Position numbers and translations under genes: made by a program | The notes under the pieces: generated by a model | What the model was told of the DNA's origin: nothing | Seen by the model: only the letters and a program-made list of their open reading frames with translations | Databases searched by the model: none | Shown: positions 46,573 through 55,614 of the stretch, one piece after another | How the letters are laid out: the number at the start of each line of letters is the position of its first letter | Numbering within the stretch: position 1 is the first letter of the stretch | NCBI RefSeq assembly: GCF_000428905.1 | Contig: NZ_AUAV01000025.1 | Span: 28,470 to 92,469 of the forward strand | DNA: 64,000 nt | Source of the DNA: Brumicola pallidula DSM 14239 = ACAM 615 | Lineage (GTDB): Bacteria; Pseudomonadota; Gammaproteobacteria; Enterobacterales; Alteromonadaceae | Reading direction: 5' to 3'

Positions 46573-48723
46573 ATGAACAATCGTTTATTAGCACTCTTGG
46601 TCACAAGCACATTCTTGTTTGCTTGTTCACATGAAAAGGCCAAAGAAGAGTCAAACACGGATTCTGATAAAAGTAGCAGCATGGTTGCAGCTGAAGAAAT
46701 AGCACCTTTGTGGTTAGAAGAAGTTGAAGGAGGGCAAGCTCTCGCTAAAGTTAATGAGTGGAATAAAACAACACTTGACAAATTAATGAATGACGAGCGT
46801 TTTGACCAATATAGAAACGATGCGTTAGGCATTGTGAATGCGACCGATAAGATCCCGTATGGCCGCTATTATGGCGGATACGTGTATAACTATTGGCAAA
46901 CTGCGGAGCAAGTAAGAGGTGTTTTAAGGCGCACCTCATTGGAACAATATGAAAGTGAAGATTCTGCTTGGGAAACGATTTTTGATTTAGATAAATTAGC
47001 TGTGTCCGCGAATAAAAACTGGGTCTACAAAGGCTCAACTTGTTACGACAAGAATTATGATATGTGCATGATGTCTCTTTCTGATGGCGGCAAAGATGCG
47101 AAGGAATTGAAAGAATGGAACCACGCAACCAAGCGGTTTGTAGAGGGCGGTTTTTACATCCCTGAAGCAAAAAGCAGCATTTCATGGTTGGATAAGGATA
47201 CATTGGTCGTAGGCACAGACTGGGGTGATGACACGCTAACTGAAAGTGGTTATCCGTATATTACGAAATTGCTGAAACGCGGACAGACCTTGGCTGAGGC
47301 TACAGAAATATTTAGAGGAGAAAAGACTGACGCTTCGGCGGGCGCGTTCTCATTAAATCTAGATGGTGATTCAGAAATATTAATGGGATACCGCTCAACA
47401 AGCATTTTTAAGAGTCAGTACTATTGGTTAAAAGATGATGAGCAAACACAATTACTGCCCATACCAGAGAAAAGTAATCCCGTGGGTATATTTAAAGACC
47501 AACTTCTCGTAAATTTAAAAGATGATTGGCACCCCAGTGGTACTTCTGTGTCTTTTACTAACGGTAGCTTAGTTTCATTTGATATGGCTGAATGGATGAA
47601 ATCTAACACTATTACTAACGCGAAATTGGTTTACCAACCAAACGCTAAATCGACTATTTCGCGTGTATCAATTACAAAGTCGAAAGTATTGTTATCAATT
47701 ACTGAGAATGTCGTTGGCAACGTATATGTGTTTGATTATCAGGACGAGTGGGGATCAACCAAGTTAGATTTACCGCAGAACGGCACTGTAAGTATTATTT
47801 CTGCGAATGACGATAGTGATATTACGTTTATCAATCAAGAGAGTTTTATATCGCCTGATACCTTATTTAAGGTTGACCTTAATAGCAGTAAGATCACTGT
47901 TGCTAAAAGCTCTCCAGCTAGATTTGATGCATCCGATTTGATCGTTGAACAATTTCAAGCAACCTCTAAAGATGGGGTAAAAGTACCGTATTTTGTTATT
48001 CGTAAAAAAGATATTGTTTACGATGGCTCAAATCCAACATTGCTTTATGGCTATGGCGGCTTTCAGGTTTCACTAACGCCAAGCTACTCGGGTATTCGTG
48101 GCAAATTATGGTTAGAGCAGGGTGGGGTTTATGTTTCAGCAAATATCAGAGGTGGAGGCGAGTTTGGTCCTAAGTGGCACCAAGCCGGTTTAAAAACAAA
48201 TCGGCAAGTGATTTACAACGATATGATTGCAGTAGCTGAGTCACTCATTGAGAAAAAGATAACATCGCCAAGACGTTTAGGCGTAATGGGAGGGTCTAAT
48301 GGCGGCTTATTAGTGGGGGTGATGTATAACCAACGGCCAGACCTTTGGAATGCGGTTGTTTGCCAAGCGCCATTGCTCGATATGCTGCGATATCACAAAT
48401 TACTTGCCGGTGCTTCTTGGGTTGGCGAATTTGGAAGTCCTGATATTCCTGAGGAGAGAATGTTTTTGGAAACCATATCTCCACTTCATAATATTGATAA
48501 AGAAGAAGAGTATCCTCCAATATTTTTTGTAACTTCAACAAAAGACGATCGTGTTCATCCAGCCCACGCAAGAAAGATGGCTTACGTATTAGAACAATAT
48601 GGACATACCTTCGAATATTATGAAAATATAGACGGCGGGCATTCAGCTTCAGCTAATTTGACGGAAGTCGCAAAACGCAGCGCTCTTGAATATACGTTCC
48701 TGAGTCAGCAGTTAAAAGATTAA
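46573..48723 (+). CDS. Prolyl oligopeptidase family (S9) lipoprotein peptidase
   Basis: 716 residues. The N-terminus LLVTSTFLFACSHEK has a lipobox (LFAC), so it is a lipoprotein facing the periplasm. A beta-propeller domain (about 80-450) precedes an alpha/beta-hydrolase domain with nucleophile motif GGSNGG (Ser575), Asp in TSTKDDRVHP, and His in IDGGHSA. The family cleaves short proline-containing peptides. It has its own upstream region (AAAAGGAC ribosome site) and no partner gene. The N-terminal WLEEVEGGQALAKV fits the S9A group. Confidence 0.93.
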   Translation: MNNRLLALLVTSTFLFACSHEKAKEESNTDSDKSSSMVAAEEIAPLWLEEVEGGQALAKVNEWNKTTLDKLMNDERFDQYRNDALGIVNATDKIPYGRYYGGYVYNYWQTAEQVRGVLRRTSLEQYESEDSAWETIFDLDKLAVSANKNWVYKGSTCYDKNYDMCMMSLSDGGKDAKELKEWNHATKRFVEGGFYIPEAKSSISWLDKDTLVVGTDWGDDTLTESGYPYITKLLKRGQTLAEATEIFRGEKTDASAGAFSLNLDGDSEILMGYRSTSIFKSQYYWLKDDEQTQLLPIPEKSNPVGIFKDQLLVNLKDDWHPSGTSVSFTNGSLVSFDMAEWMKSNTITNAKLVYQPNAKSTISRVSITKSKVLLSITENVVGNVYVFDYQDEWGSTKLDLPQNGTVSIISANDDSDITFINQESFISPDTLFKVDLNSSKITVAKSSPARFDASDLIVEQFQATSKDGVKVPYFVIRKKDIVYDGSNPTLLYGYGGFQVSLTPSYSGIRGKLWLEQGGVYVSANIRGGGEFGPKWHQAGLKTNRQVIYNDMIAVAESLIEKKITSPRRLGVMGGSNGGLLVGVMYNQRPDLWNAVVCQAPLLDMLRYHKLLAGASWVGEFGSPDIPEERMFLETISPLHNIDKEEEYPPIFFVTSTKDDRVHPAHARKMAYVLEQYGHTFEYYENIDGGHSASANLTEVAKRSALEYTFLSQQLKD

Positions 48724-49250
48724 TGGAGAGACAAACATTATTTTTTTAAGCTTTGGTTTCCTCGAAAAAACTCAAGATTATGGGGGGCGTATTAAAAAAT
48801 TAAGCATAAATATCGAAAAATACATCGTATGATTTTTGTTCATAATGATAAACTGGTCAGTAGTTACTATTTTATTGAGAAATCACAAGTGGAAACTCGC
48901 TCAAAGAATCTAACACTCGGTTGGCACGTATCCTACTTCCTTGGTGTGCCCGTTACGGCAGGTATCTTGCACCCCTAGTTTGGTAAATTGCTTAGCTCTG
49001 GCCAGTACTGCCATCAATATAACTTCGGTGTCGTCGAGCGCCAACCCGTTAAGGATGAAGAAACAGTATCTCTAGAAATTGTGCGTAAAGATGGTGCGCT
49101 AACGCGCAGAGCCTTGGCCCATATAGTTGTATAATGCACAGACACTTGGGGGAACCATCAGCGCGAACAATCAGACCTTGCAAATCGAGATAATTGGCAA
49201 AGTAAAGAGTGACACAATACAGTTTTAACCTAAAACAAAGGGAAATAATC
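48724..49250. other. 527-bp region between the S9 peptidase and the coiled-coil genes
   Basis: No intact gene. It holds the copA relic (48889-49075) and then an uncharacterised stretch with a TATAAT hexamer at 49130-49135, about 120 bp upstream of the next gene. No good -35 pairs with it. Confidence 0.6.
48889..49075 (+). pseudogene. copA: Decayed C-terminal tail of a CopA-type copper P-type ATPase
   Basis: Read in one frame the sequence gives KNLTLGWHVSYFLG and then VPVTAGILHP, followed by a TAG and FGKLLS. After a shift by one frame near 49000 it continues as LASTAINITSVSSSANPLRM. This follows the usual CopA C-terminus (N-L--AF-YN-LGIPVAAG--YP-FG-LLSPM-AA-AM-LSSVSVV-NALRL) over about 60 residues, with one stop and one frameshift. 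Only the tail remains, so it is a relic of heavy-metal export or of a mobile metal-resistance segment. No start or catalytic domain is present. Confidence 0.7.
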
Positions 49251-49538
49251 ATGAGTACTAAAAAGGCATACGAACAGAAACAACAGGCACAATTAAATGA
49301 GTGGGCGGCACAAATCAAAAAACTTAAAGCGAAAGCGGATGTGGCCCAAGCTGATGCACAGTTGGAATATTACAGACAGATCAACGAATTGCGGTCAATG
49401 CAAGACGTAGCAACCAATAAACTTAACGAGATTGAGGACGCTAGTGACGGGGCATGGGAAGATCTCAAAGCGGGTATGGATAGTGCGAGAAACTCGTTTG
49501 GCAATGCGCTGAAAACAGCGGCGTCGAGATTCAATTAA
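49251..49538 (+). CDS. Soluble coiled-coil protein
   Basis: 95 residues from the ATG at 49251, which has an AAGGGAAA ribosome site; an upstream in-frame extension to 49209 is unlikely. Almost entirely helical, rich in Lys, Glu, Gln and Ala (KAYEQKQQAQLNEWAAQIKKL), with a final segment EDASDGAWEDLKAGMDSARNSF. The repeated N/DxAWxxMKxG-like motif also occurs in the next protein, so the two may interact or share an ancestor. It belongs to a loosely defined coiled-coil family often seen with stress genes. Function unknown. Confidence 0.75.
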   Translation: MSTKKAYEQKQQAQLNEWAAQIKKLKAKADVAQADAQLEYYRQINELRSMQDVATNKLNEIEDASDGAWEDLKAGMDSARNSFGNALKTAASRFN

Positions 49539-49578
49539 ACATCATGATTACGATAGCTATTGAGAAAGGATGTAACAC

Positions 49579-50034
49579 ATGAAATTTAATACTTGTGCAT
49601 GTATGCTGACTGGCATAATCGTTATCACACCCGTTTTACATGCGAAAACAACCACTGATAAGACATCGATAGAGGAAGTAAAGCAAGAAACGCAGGACTT
49701 GATTCATACGCTCAAAGGCTACACCGCTGATAGGAAAGAAGAAGCAATTAAGAAGACGAAGGCGGCTTTGGATGATCTAGATAAACGCATTGATGCACTG
49801 GAAACAAGTAGTGACGATAATTGGGATAAGATGAATGAGGCTGCCCGTAAAAACGCCCGCACCAGTTTGAAATCATTGCGTAGGCAAAGGATAGTTGTTG
49901 CCGAGTGGTACGGGCGATTAAAAAGCAGTTCTAACGATGCCTGGGGTGAAATGAAGACCGGGTTTTCAGGTGCATATAGCGCTCTTAATGTTGCATGGGA
50001 AAAGGCTAAAAAAGAATTTGAAGCTGAACAATAG
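49579..50034 (+). CDS. Exported coiled-coil protein
   Basis: 151 residues with a signal peptide (about 1-22, CACMLTGIIVITPVLHA), then helical and highly charged (VKQETQDLIHTLKGYTADRKEEA), with the segment SSNDAWGEMKTGFSGAYSAL similar to the tail of the preceding protein. Hence a cytosolic and a periplasmic member of one family in tandem. An AGAAAGGATG ribosome site precedes the start. It is followed by a nested inverted repeat. Function unknown. Confidence 0.75.
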   Translation: MKFNTCACMLTGIIVITPVLHAKTTTDKTSIEEVKQETQDLIHTLKGYTADRKEEAIKKTKAALDDLDKRIDALETSSDDNWDKMNEAARKNARTSLKSLRRQRIVVAEWYGRLKSSSNDAWGEMKTGFSGAYSALNVAWEKAKKEFEAEQ

Positions 50035-50081
50035 AAAGTACCTCGAAGATGCTAAGTGAAACTGCAGACAAAACAGGTAAC

Positions 50082-50145
50082 AGAGGTGATTGTGTGCAAG
50101 TGCTGCACACCACGAACTAAGCGACCAGTGTTTTGCATCACCTCT
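50082..50145. repeat. Nested inverted repeat, possible structured RNA
   Basis: Outer arms AGAGGTGAT (50082-50090) and ATCACCTCT (50137-50145), 46 nt apart, enclose a second perfect hairpin GTGTGCA-N5-TGCACAC (50092-50110). The outer stem has no convincing T run behind it. It may be a folded 3' UTR, a terminator variant or a relic of an inserted element. Confidence 0.5.
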
Positions 50146-50271
50146 TAAACTATTCGGGGTCTTTTAACCATTGGCCTTAATATTTACGGTGTCAACAGTT
50201 TCCTCTAAAGCCAGCCCAAGCAAGAGACCTGCCCGGTGTTTTCTGATACACCGCATGCACTGCGATCAAGT

Positions 50272-50466
50272 TCAGCGAGTACCCACCGGACAGGTATTCT
50301 TGCCAAGGAGCGAGTAGATAGGGCATATGCCTATGGCGCCAGTTAGCAGCGGAATAACGCCGATATAGCCCCACAGACCTATTATGCCAGTAGCGGCTAG
50401 TCCGATCAGTATCAGACCGGTGCTCATGCGTAAATTGCGGTCCAGTTTGCCTTCATTGATTTTCAT
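50272..50466 (-). CDS. DUF2892 (YgaP-like) membrane protein
   Basis: 64 residues. N-terminal polar part (KINEGKLDRNLRMSTG) then two hydrophobic segments (LILIGLAATGIIGLWGYIGVIPL and TGAIGICPIYSLLG) ending in NTCPVGTR, the usual DUF2892 layout with two Cys. Family members often accompany rhodanese and thiol-related genes. An AAGGAGAAGC ribosome site precedes the start. It lies 23 bp downstream of the peroxiredoxin gene and is likely co-transcribed. Confidence 0.85.
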   Translation of the reverse strand: MKINEGKLDRNLRMSTGLILIGLAATGIIGLWGYIGVIPLLTGAIGICPIYSLLGKNTCPVGTR

Positions 50467-50489
50467 GGTGCTTCTCCTTAATAGCAGCC

Positions 50490-51119
50490 TTAGGCCACCT
50501 TGGTTAGTCGCAGATAAGAACGAATTTCGTTCCAGCCTTGCGGAAATTTCTTTTTAGCTTCCTCGTTGCAGATGCTTGGGGGAATGATGACTTTGTCTCC
50601 TGTTTTCCAGTCTGCTGGGGTGGCAACGTCGTGTTTGTCGGCGAATTGCAGCGCGTCAATGGCACGCAATACCTCGTCGAAGTTGCGACCTACATTCATA
50701 GGGTAGGTCATCATCAGGCGGATTTTTTTGCTTGGATCTATGATGAAAACAGAGCGTACTGCTTCAGTACTACTCTCATTCGGGTGGATCATTTCGTAAA
50801 GTTGCGCCACTTTTTTGTCCAAATCAGCAACAATCGGAAATTCAACAGTAGTGTGCTGGGTATCATCAACATCTAGTATCCACTTTTTGTGTTCTTCCAC
50901 AGAATCTGTGGACAGACCTAGAGGCTTCGTATTGCGACCTTCAAACTCTTTCGCAAGCATCGCGGTGCGGCCTATTTCGGTGGTGCAAACCGGAGTAAAG
51001 TCAGCGGGATGACTGAAGAAAAAGCACCAAGAACTACCAATCCAGTCATGAAGATTAATCTCGCCCTTAGTGCTTTCAATTGTGAAATCTGGGGCTGTGT
51101 CGCCAATATGTAATGCCAT
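50490..51119 (-). CDS. 1-Cys peroxiredoxin (Prx6/AhpC-TSA family)
   Basis: 209 residues from the ATG at 51119, preceded by GGAG seven bases upstream; a start at 51131 would add four residues. Peroxidatic Cys45 sits in HPADFTPVCTTE, with the C-terminal 1-Cys domain following (VIIPPSICNEEAKK). Members reduce hydrogen peroxide and organic peroxides; the resolving thiol partner is unknown. Co-transcription with DUF2892 is likely. Together with the copA relic and coiled-coil genes it suggests a stress island of mixed origin. Confidence 0.92.
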   Translation of the reverse strand: MALHIGDTAPDFTIESTKGEINLHDWIGSSWCFFFSHPADFTPVCTTEIGRTAMLAKEFEGRNTKPLGLSTDSVEEHKKWILDVDDTQHTTVEFPIVADLDKKVAQLYEMIHPNESSTEAVRSVFIIDPSKKIRLMMTYPMNVGRNFDEVLRAIDALQFADKHDVATPADWKTGDKVIIPPSICNEEAKKKFPQGWNEIRSYLRLTKVA

Positions 51120-51444
51120 GTAAATCTCCATCTATGGGTTTTAAAATATAGGTTCCAAATAGAGCTTTCAGCCAATTTTTTACGACGAATGCGAATTCAG
51201 ATCTCACTAAGCCTATAATATGAATCAGCGATGAGAAATTAGGGGTTTCCACACATAAGTATCGGTTATCCCTAATTTCAAAAAGTGTAGGTGTTACTGA
51301 GTATGTAGGGTCAGATAACGCACATTGTTGAAATGAACCAAGCGCTTTTCTGGTGTCTGACCGAATGCGTATACATAAAAAAACCATGTGGATGTTAATA
51401 ACTATGACAAACCCATAATATTCAAGTTAGTGAAGGGAAAATAA
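51120..51444. other. 325-bp intergenic region upstream of the peroxiredoxin gene
   Basis: No credible gene. Two GGTCAG or GTCTGAC-like words in opposite orientation (around 51308-51315 and 51354-51361) are the only pattern I see. The promoter of the peroxiredoxin gene should lie here. Confidence 0.5.
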
Positions 51445-51657
51445 ATGGAACCTAACAAAACTGATAAAAATGAACACGGTATTGCAAACTTTATGGCTTT
51501 GGAAACCGCCATAGCAAATGGTGAAGAGGGGGTAGTCAAAGACTTATTGGATAACCAAGGGATGCAAGAACTTACGAATGCATTGACCACTTCAATCTCA
51601 TTGATACCGATATTCGTCTTAATCCTCTTTATTAGGAAGGTATTTATAGCCATTTAG
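51445..51657 (+). CDS. Small protein with C-terminal membrane segment, overlapping the cytochrome b gene
   Basis: 70 residues with an excellent GAAGGGAAA ribosome site before the ATG. The N-terminal half is hydrophilic (LETAIANGEEGVVKDLLDNQG), the C-terminal half a single hydrophobic helix (ISLIPIFVLILFIRKVF). Its last 39 bp overlap the end of the minus-strand cytochrome b gene. I do not recognise the family. The ribosome site and sensible layout favour a real gene, but the overlap and short length leave doubt. Confidence 0.45.
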   Translation: MEPNKTDKNEHGIANFMALETAIANGEEGVVKDLLDNQGMQELTNALTTSISLIPIFVLILFIRKVFIAI

Positions 51658-52329
51658 CATTGCCGAAACCAGCGCTGTTTTCTCTTTACGCTCGCTTATA
51701 ATAACCCCGATAATATGCAACGGGATCAAGAGTAAAAGCGTATAAAAAGCATAAACATGTGCAGTGATAAAAGGTGCTCGAATTTCGCGCATTGCTTGGT
51801 AGGCTTTTTCATCAACATTTTCTTTAGAATAAGGCTTAATGAGGTCAATTTTACTGCTATCAACCGCGATACCTTCAGCAAAATATTGGCCTAAGGGCGG
51901 ATAGTAAATATCAGTACCTGCTATAACTAAACCGCTAACCATTTGCACACACATTGATAGCAATAATGCGCCTACCATCAACTTACCTAGTGGGTTGTGT
52001 CCTTTATATTTTTTGTGAGGATGGTGCTTAAGGTCGGCTAACTCCTTAGTAAAACCTTTAACAAAAGGTAAGGTTTCACGCCAGCGTTCGTATCCTTTAC
52101 CACAAAAACCCATCACTAGCCTTAACAGTAAATTGCTGGCAAACACATAACCCGTTATGACATGAATGGTTTTAAGCAAAATTTTACCGTCTACGCTTAC
52201 GCCCAAAGTCTTCGCATTGAAAATAATTAAGCCTAGAATTAATAGTATCGTAATTGCCAACACATTCAGCCAATGGAAGAGTCTTAAATATCTACTCCAT
52301 ACATAAACTTGTTGGAATTGGTTATTCAT
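51619..52329 (-). CDS. Membrane-bound cytochrome b (b-type hydrogenase/b561-like)
   Basis: About 236 residues with four membrane helices carrying haem-ligand histidines (LRLFHWLNVLAI, KTIHVITGYVFA, AHVYAFYTLLLLIPLHIIGV). This is the layout of the b-type cytochrome subunit of Ni/Fe hydrogenases and related quinone-linked oxidoreductases. I use the ATG at 52329 (GAGGTGAAC ribosome site); 52365 would add 12 residues. No partner enzyme gene is adjacent, so it may be a free-standing electron carrier. Confidence 0.85.
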   Translation of the reverse strand: MNNQFQQVYVWSRYLRLFHWLNVLAITILLILGLIIFNAKTLGVSVDGKILLKTIHVITGYVFASNLLLRLVMGFCGKGYERWRETLPFVKGFTKELADLKHHPHKKYKGHNPLGKLMVGALLLSMCVQMVSGLVIAGTDIYYPPLGQYFAEGIAVDSSKIDLIKPYSKENVDEKAYQAMREIRAPFITAHVYAFYTLLLLIPLHIIGVIISERKEKTALVSAMLNGYKYLPNKED

Positions 52330-52620
52330 GTTCACCTCGTTGTATTTAGGAAGCACGCCGCTCAAAGAGTGTAAAACGTATCGCTATTAGATACATTGAT
52401 CTGAAGCACTAATACTATCTTTGCCAGAGAGACGTTAATGAGGGCCACTCAATGCAGCGTTTAAAATGATTGGCGGTAAAGTGTTTAGTAAGTAAGCTAT
52501 CGATGCTTTCTGATTGATATCATAGTGTAGACTTAAGCAATTCAACATCGGTTGAATATAGTAAGTACATCGTTTATTCTTCGACTCCCGCAAACGCTGA
52601 ATTGATTATCGGAACAAATA

Positions 52621-54033
52621 ATGACAGATCGCTCTCTTCGCCTGCTGCTAGATTTTGATGGCTGCGCCCAAAGAGATAACGGGCAGGCCTCTGTATTTCT
52701 GCACAGACGCGATCGCAAGTTTGCTCTTACCTGTGAAGAGCAGGGGGTAAAACCCAGCCCTCAGCGTTGGATTGCCTATATAAATCGTTTTAGCGACTCA
52801 GATCCTGAATTAAATCAATCAACCAAACTGCTGCGTTTCTGGCGGCGAGTTAACAATGGCTTTGTTGCTTTAGGCGCACTATTTGGCCTATTGAGCATGC
52901 TCGCTTTACTGTTTTATGATGGCGGTCAGCGTATTAACATTACGGTTATTATTGCCTTTGTCGCTTTTCAGCTCTTATTGGCGCTGCTCACCACCGTTCA
53001 ATCATTGGTCGGCTGGCAACCATGGCGCTCCTTACTGCAACGTTTTGGCAGCCATTCGCAGTCAGAAATTGTATCACATGTTCAGCCAGTGCTGATGGCA
53101 CGATCAGCACACATGGGAGGCTTGTGCTTTGCATTAGCAGGCTTAATAAGCCTATTAGTTATGGTGCTACTGCAAGACCTTGCATTCGGCTGGAGTACAA
53201 CATTGGAGACTAATGCTAGTGCTTATCACGCAATCATTGCAGTGATTTCGGCGCCCTGGGCTTGGCTTTGGCCGGCGGCTGCGCCTGAACTAGGATTGGT
53301 AGAAGCCACTCGATTTTTTCGTGCTAGTGGCAGTCAAGGCGATACAGACCCTGCGCTATGGGGCCAATGGTGGCCTTTTATTGCTATGCTTTGGACAACG
53401 TGGGCATTGCTGCCTCGTTTAATTTTATATTTGGTAGCTGGGGTCTTGATCCGACGCAAATCGCGGCAACTATTAGGCAAGCATCCAGCAATGCGCGAAT
53501 TGATGTATCGCATGGAAACTGAAACCCTCGACACCGGTAACGAACATAACGATGCTTTAGACTTGCCTGATCTTAAAACTCAATTGGCGCTCACGCCATT
53601 ACCAAAAGCCAGTATTTTGTTGAGTTGGGCAGGGGCTGGCGATTCAGAACTGCCAATATATCTGACTCATTCAAAAAGTATGCTGGCAAAAATAGGCGGA
53701 AGAGTAAAATTGTCAGAAGATCAAAGTACCTTGGAGCAAGTGGCGACAAAACTTGCACAGGAATCGAATCGTAGCGTGCTGCTAGCTACTCGCAGTTGGG
53801 AACCTCCTACTGGGGAGTTGGAAGACTTCATCACCAGAGCGCAAGAGCGCTGGCCAAAAGGTTCTCGATTGGTATTAGTGCCGCTAGCTACTAACACTGC
53901 ACTGCAACCTGAGCAGCATCAATTGCTACCGTGGCTTAGGTTTGCTTGTCGCATTCCAGCAAAGTTTGTGTCCGTAAGTATTATGAGTTTAGATCACCTT
54001 AGTTCCACTATTCAGGAAGGACCTAAAGAATGA
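52621..54033 (+). CDS. DUF2868 family membrane protein
   Basis: 470 residues. After an N-terminal cytosolic part (RWIAYINRFSDSD), four or more hydrophobic helices are visible (about 75-100, 108-130, 160-185, 190-275), followed by a soluble C-terminal domain (about 290-470). The N-terminal and membrane part fits DUF2868. The stop overlaps the start of the downstream GTPase gene (ATGA), so the two form a coupled pair; DUF2868 and DUF3482 proteins are typically encoded together. The function is unknown. Confidence 0.85.
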   Translation: MTDRSLRLLLDFDGCAQRDNGQASVFLHRRDRKFALTCEEQGVKPSPQRWIAYINRFSDSDPELNQSTKLLRFWRRVNNGFVALGALFGLLSMLALLFYDGGQRINITVIIAFVAFQLLLALLTTVQSLVGWQPWRSLLQRFGSHSQSEIVSHVQPVLMARSAHMGGLCFALAGLISLLVMVLLQDLAFGWSTTLETNASAYHAIIAVISAPWAWLWPAAAPELGLVEATRFFRASGSQGDTDPALWGQWWPFIAMLWTTWALLPRLILYLVAGVLIRRKSRQLLGKHPAMRELMYRMETETLDTGNEHNDALDLPDLKTQLALTPLPKASILLSWAGAGDSELPIYLTHSKSMLAKIGGRVKLSEDQSTLEQVATKLAQESNRSVLLATRSWEPPTGELEDFITRAQERWPKGSRLVLVPLATNTALQPEQHQLLPWLRFACRIPAKFVSVSIMSLDHLSSTIQEGPKE

Positions 54034-55463
54034 AAAGTGCACCCAACTTTGCTGTGGTAGGCCATCCAAATAAAGGAAAATCTAGCATAGTGGCTACGCT
54101 ATCGCAAAACGATGCTATTGCAATTGCGCTAGAACCGGGGACCACGAGATCACGGCAAGCTTATCCATTAAAAGTTGATGGAAAAACACTTTATACTTTG
54201 ATAGACACCCCCGGTTTTCAGCGACCTAGGCGTGTATTAGAGTGGCTAGAAGCTCACAGTGTTTCTGCGTCAGATCATAGCGAAACGCTTCGAGCATTTG
54301 TGGTACAGCATAAAAGTGACGAACGCTTTAATGATGAATGCGAGTTGCTTACGCCATTAATTGACGGTGCAGGGATTATTTATGTAGTCGATGGCTCTGT
54401 GCCTTATAGCGCTGAGCACGAGGCTGAAATGACTATTTTACGATGGAGTGGTAGGCCTAGCTTAGCGTTAATCAATACCATTGGTACCGACGATTACAGT
54501 GATACTTGGCAGGCGGCATTAGGTCAGTTTTTTCAAGTAGTGCGAAAGTTTGACGCTGTGCGAGCACCATTTGAACAGCACTTAAGCCTGTTGCGTGCAT
54601 TTGGACAGTTGGAACCTGACTGGGAAAAAACACTGGAAAATGCCACACAGTTTCTATCTAAACAGCGTCAGCAAAGACAATATCAATCGGCTGGCATTAT
54701 TGCTAAAGCGTTGATCGATATGATGTCTTACCAAGCAAAGCGTACCTTAGCAAATAATCAATCCACAAGCACAATCGACAATAGTCTTGCAGAAGAATTA
54801 AGGACAAGTTGGTATCAGCGGCAACGAATGCGTGAACAAACGCTTCGGATAGACATTGAGCATTTATATCAACATCAGCGTATTCGCAGGCAAGAGGCTG
54901 AACTTCAATGGCACAGCGATAATGACCTATTTTCAGAGGATAGCCGCAATCATTGGGCGGTAAGTAAACGATACTTGGCCACTGCAGGATTTGGTGCCGG
55001 TGCGCTAAGCGGTGTTGGCATAGACGCGTTAACTTTTGGCTCATCGTTTGGCACCGGAGCGCTTTTAGGCGGCTTACTCGGTGCTGCAGGAAGTTACTAC
55101 TATGGAGGCAAATTGCTATTACCCGCGCTAAAAATTGGGCTGCTTAACAATGGCCTCAAAACGGCCACTTTTGGTCCCGTACAAGACAGCCAATTTGCTT
55201 ATGTGGTTTTAGGGCGTGCCGTTGATCACTGGTGGCACATCAGTCATCGCAATCATGCGGGAAGGGATATGCTTGATTTAATACCTGCAGATAATCATTG
55301 GATAGAAGGCTTAGATAAAGAAAGCCGCAAAATTATCCAGAAAACCTTGGACAAAAGCCGCAAACAGCAGAGCTTAGACGAAAGTCTGCAGAATAAATTC
55401 CATGAGGCGCTAGAGAAATGCATCGCGGTTTATGAAGATTGGCTCACGAAAGCCGATATTTAA
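54030..55463 (+). CDS. GTPase of the DUF3482 family
   Basis: 477 residues. P-loop GHPNKGKSS (11-19), a G2-like EPGTTRSR, G3 LIDTPGF and a degenerate G4 (LALINTIGTDD) place it among TrmE-Era-like GTPases. A long helical region follows (about 190-310). A glycine-rich hydrophobic stretch (FGAGALSGVGIDALTFGSS, around 324-360) may insert into or pack against membrane. Coupled to the DUF2868 membrane gene; the pair probably works together at the inner membrane in a way not yet known. Confidence 0.87.
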   Translation: MKSAPNFAVVGHPNKGKSSIVATLSQNDAIAIALEPGTTRSRQAYPLKVDGKTLYTLIDTPGFQRPRRVLEWLEAHSVSASDHSETLRAFVVQHKSDERFNDECELLTPLIDGAGIIYVVDGSVPYSAEHEAEMTILRWSGRPSLALINTIGTDDYSDTWQAALGQFFQVVRKFDAVRAPFEQHLSLLRAFGQLEPDWEKTLENATQFLSKQRQQRQYQSAGIIAKALIDMMSYQAKRTLANNQSTSTIDNSLAEELRTSWYQRQRMREQTLRIDIEHLYQHQRIRRQEAELQWHSDNDLFSEDSRNHWAVSKRYLATAGFGAGALSGVGIDALTFGSSFGTGALLGGLLGAAGSYYYGGKLLLPALKIGLLNNGLKTATFGPVQDSQFAYVVLGRAVDHWWHISHRNHAGRDMLDLIPADNHWIEGLDKESRKIIQKTLDKSRKQQSLDESLQNKFHEALEKCIAVYEDWLTKADI

Positions 55464-55555
55464 CTATAATTATGGTTTTACGCCTAAAATTGAAGTTGAG
55501 AGACCTCTGGTAGTACTATGGAGCTTGGGTTGCAGCGATAGATATTTTAAACAAT

Positions 55556-55590
55556 AAGCCCCGAACACTTTTATTAGGGGCTTTTTATTT
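55556..55590 (+). terminator. Terminator after the GTPase gene
   Basis: Stem AAGCCCC/GGGGCTT with a 14-nt loop followed by TTTTATTT. Confidence 0.8.
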
Positions 55591-55614
55591 GCGCTGCATA
55601 GTTTAAGAAATAGA

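Noticed and set aside
48889..49124. A continuing open frame after the first stop as an independent gene
   Set aside because: The sequence only makes sense as a frameshifted CopA tail; neither frame has a start or ribosome site.
51300..51370. Ends of a Tn3-like transposon, from GGTCAGA/GTCTGACC words
   Set aside because: The words are short, the arms do not extend, and no transposase remnant is present.
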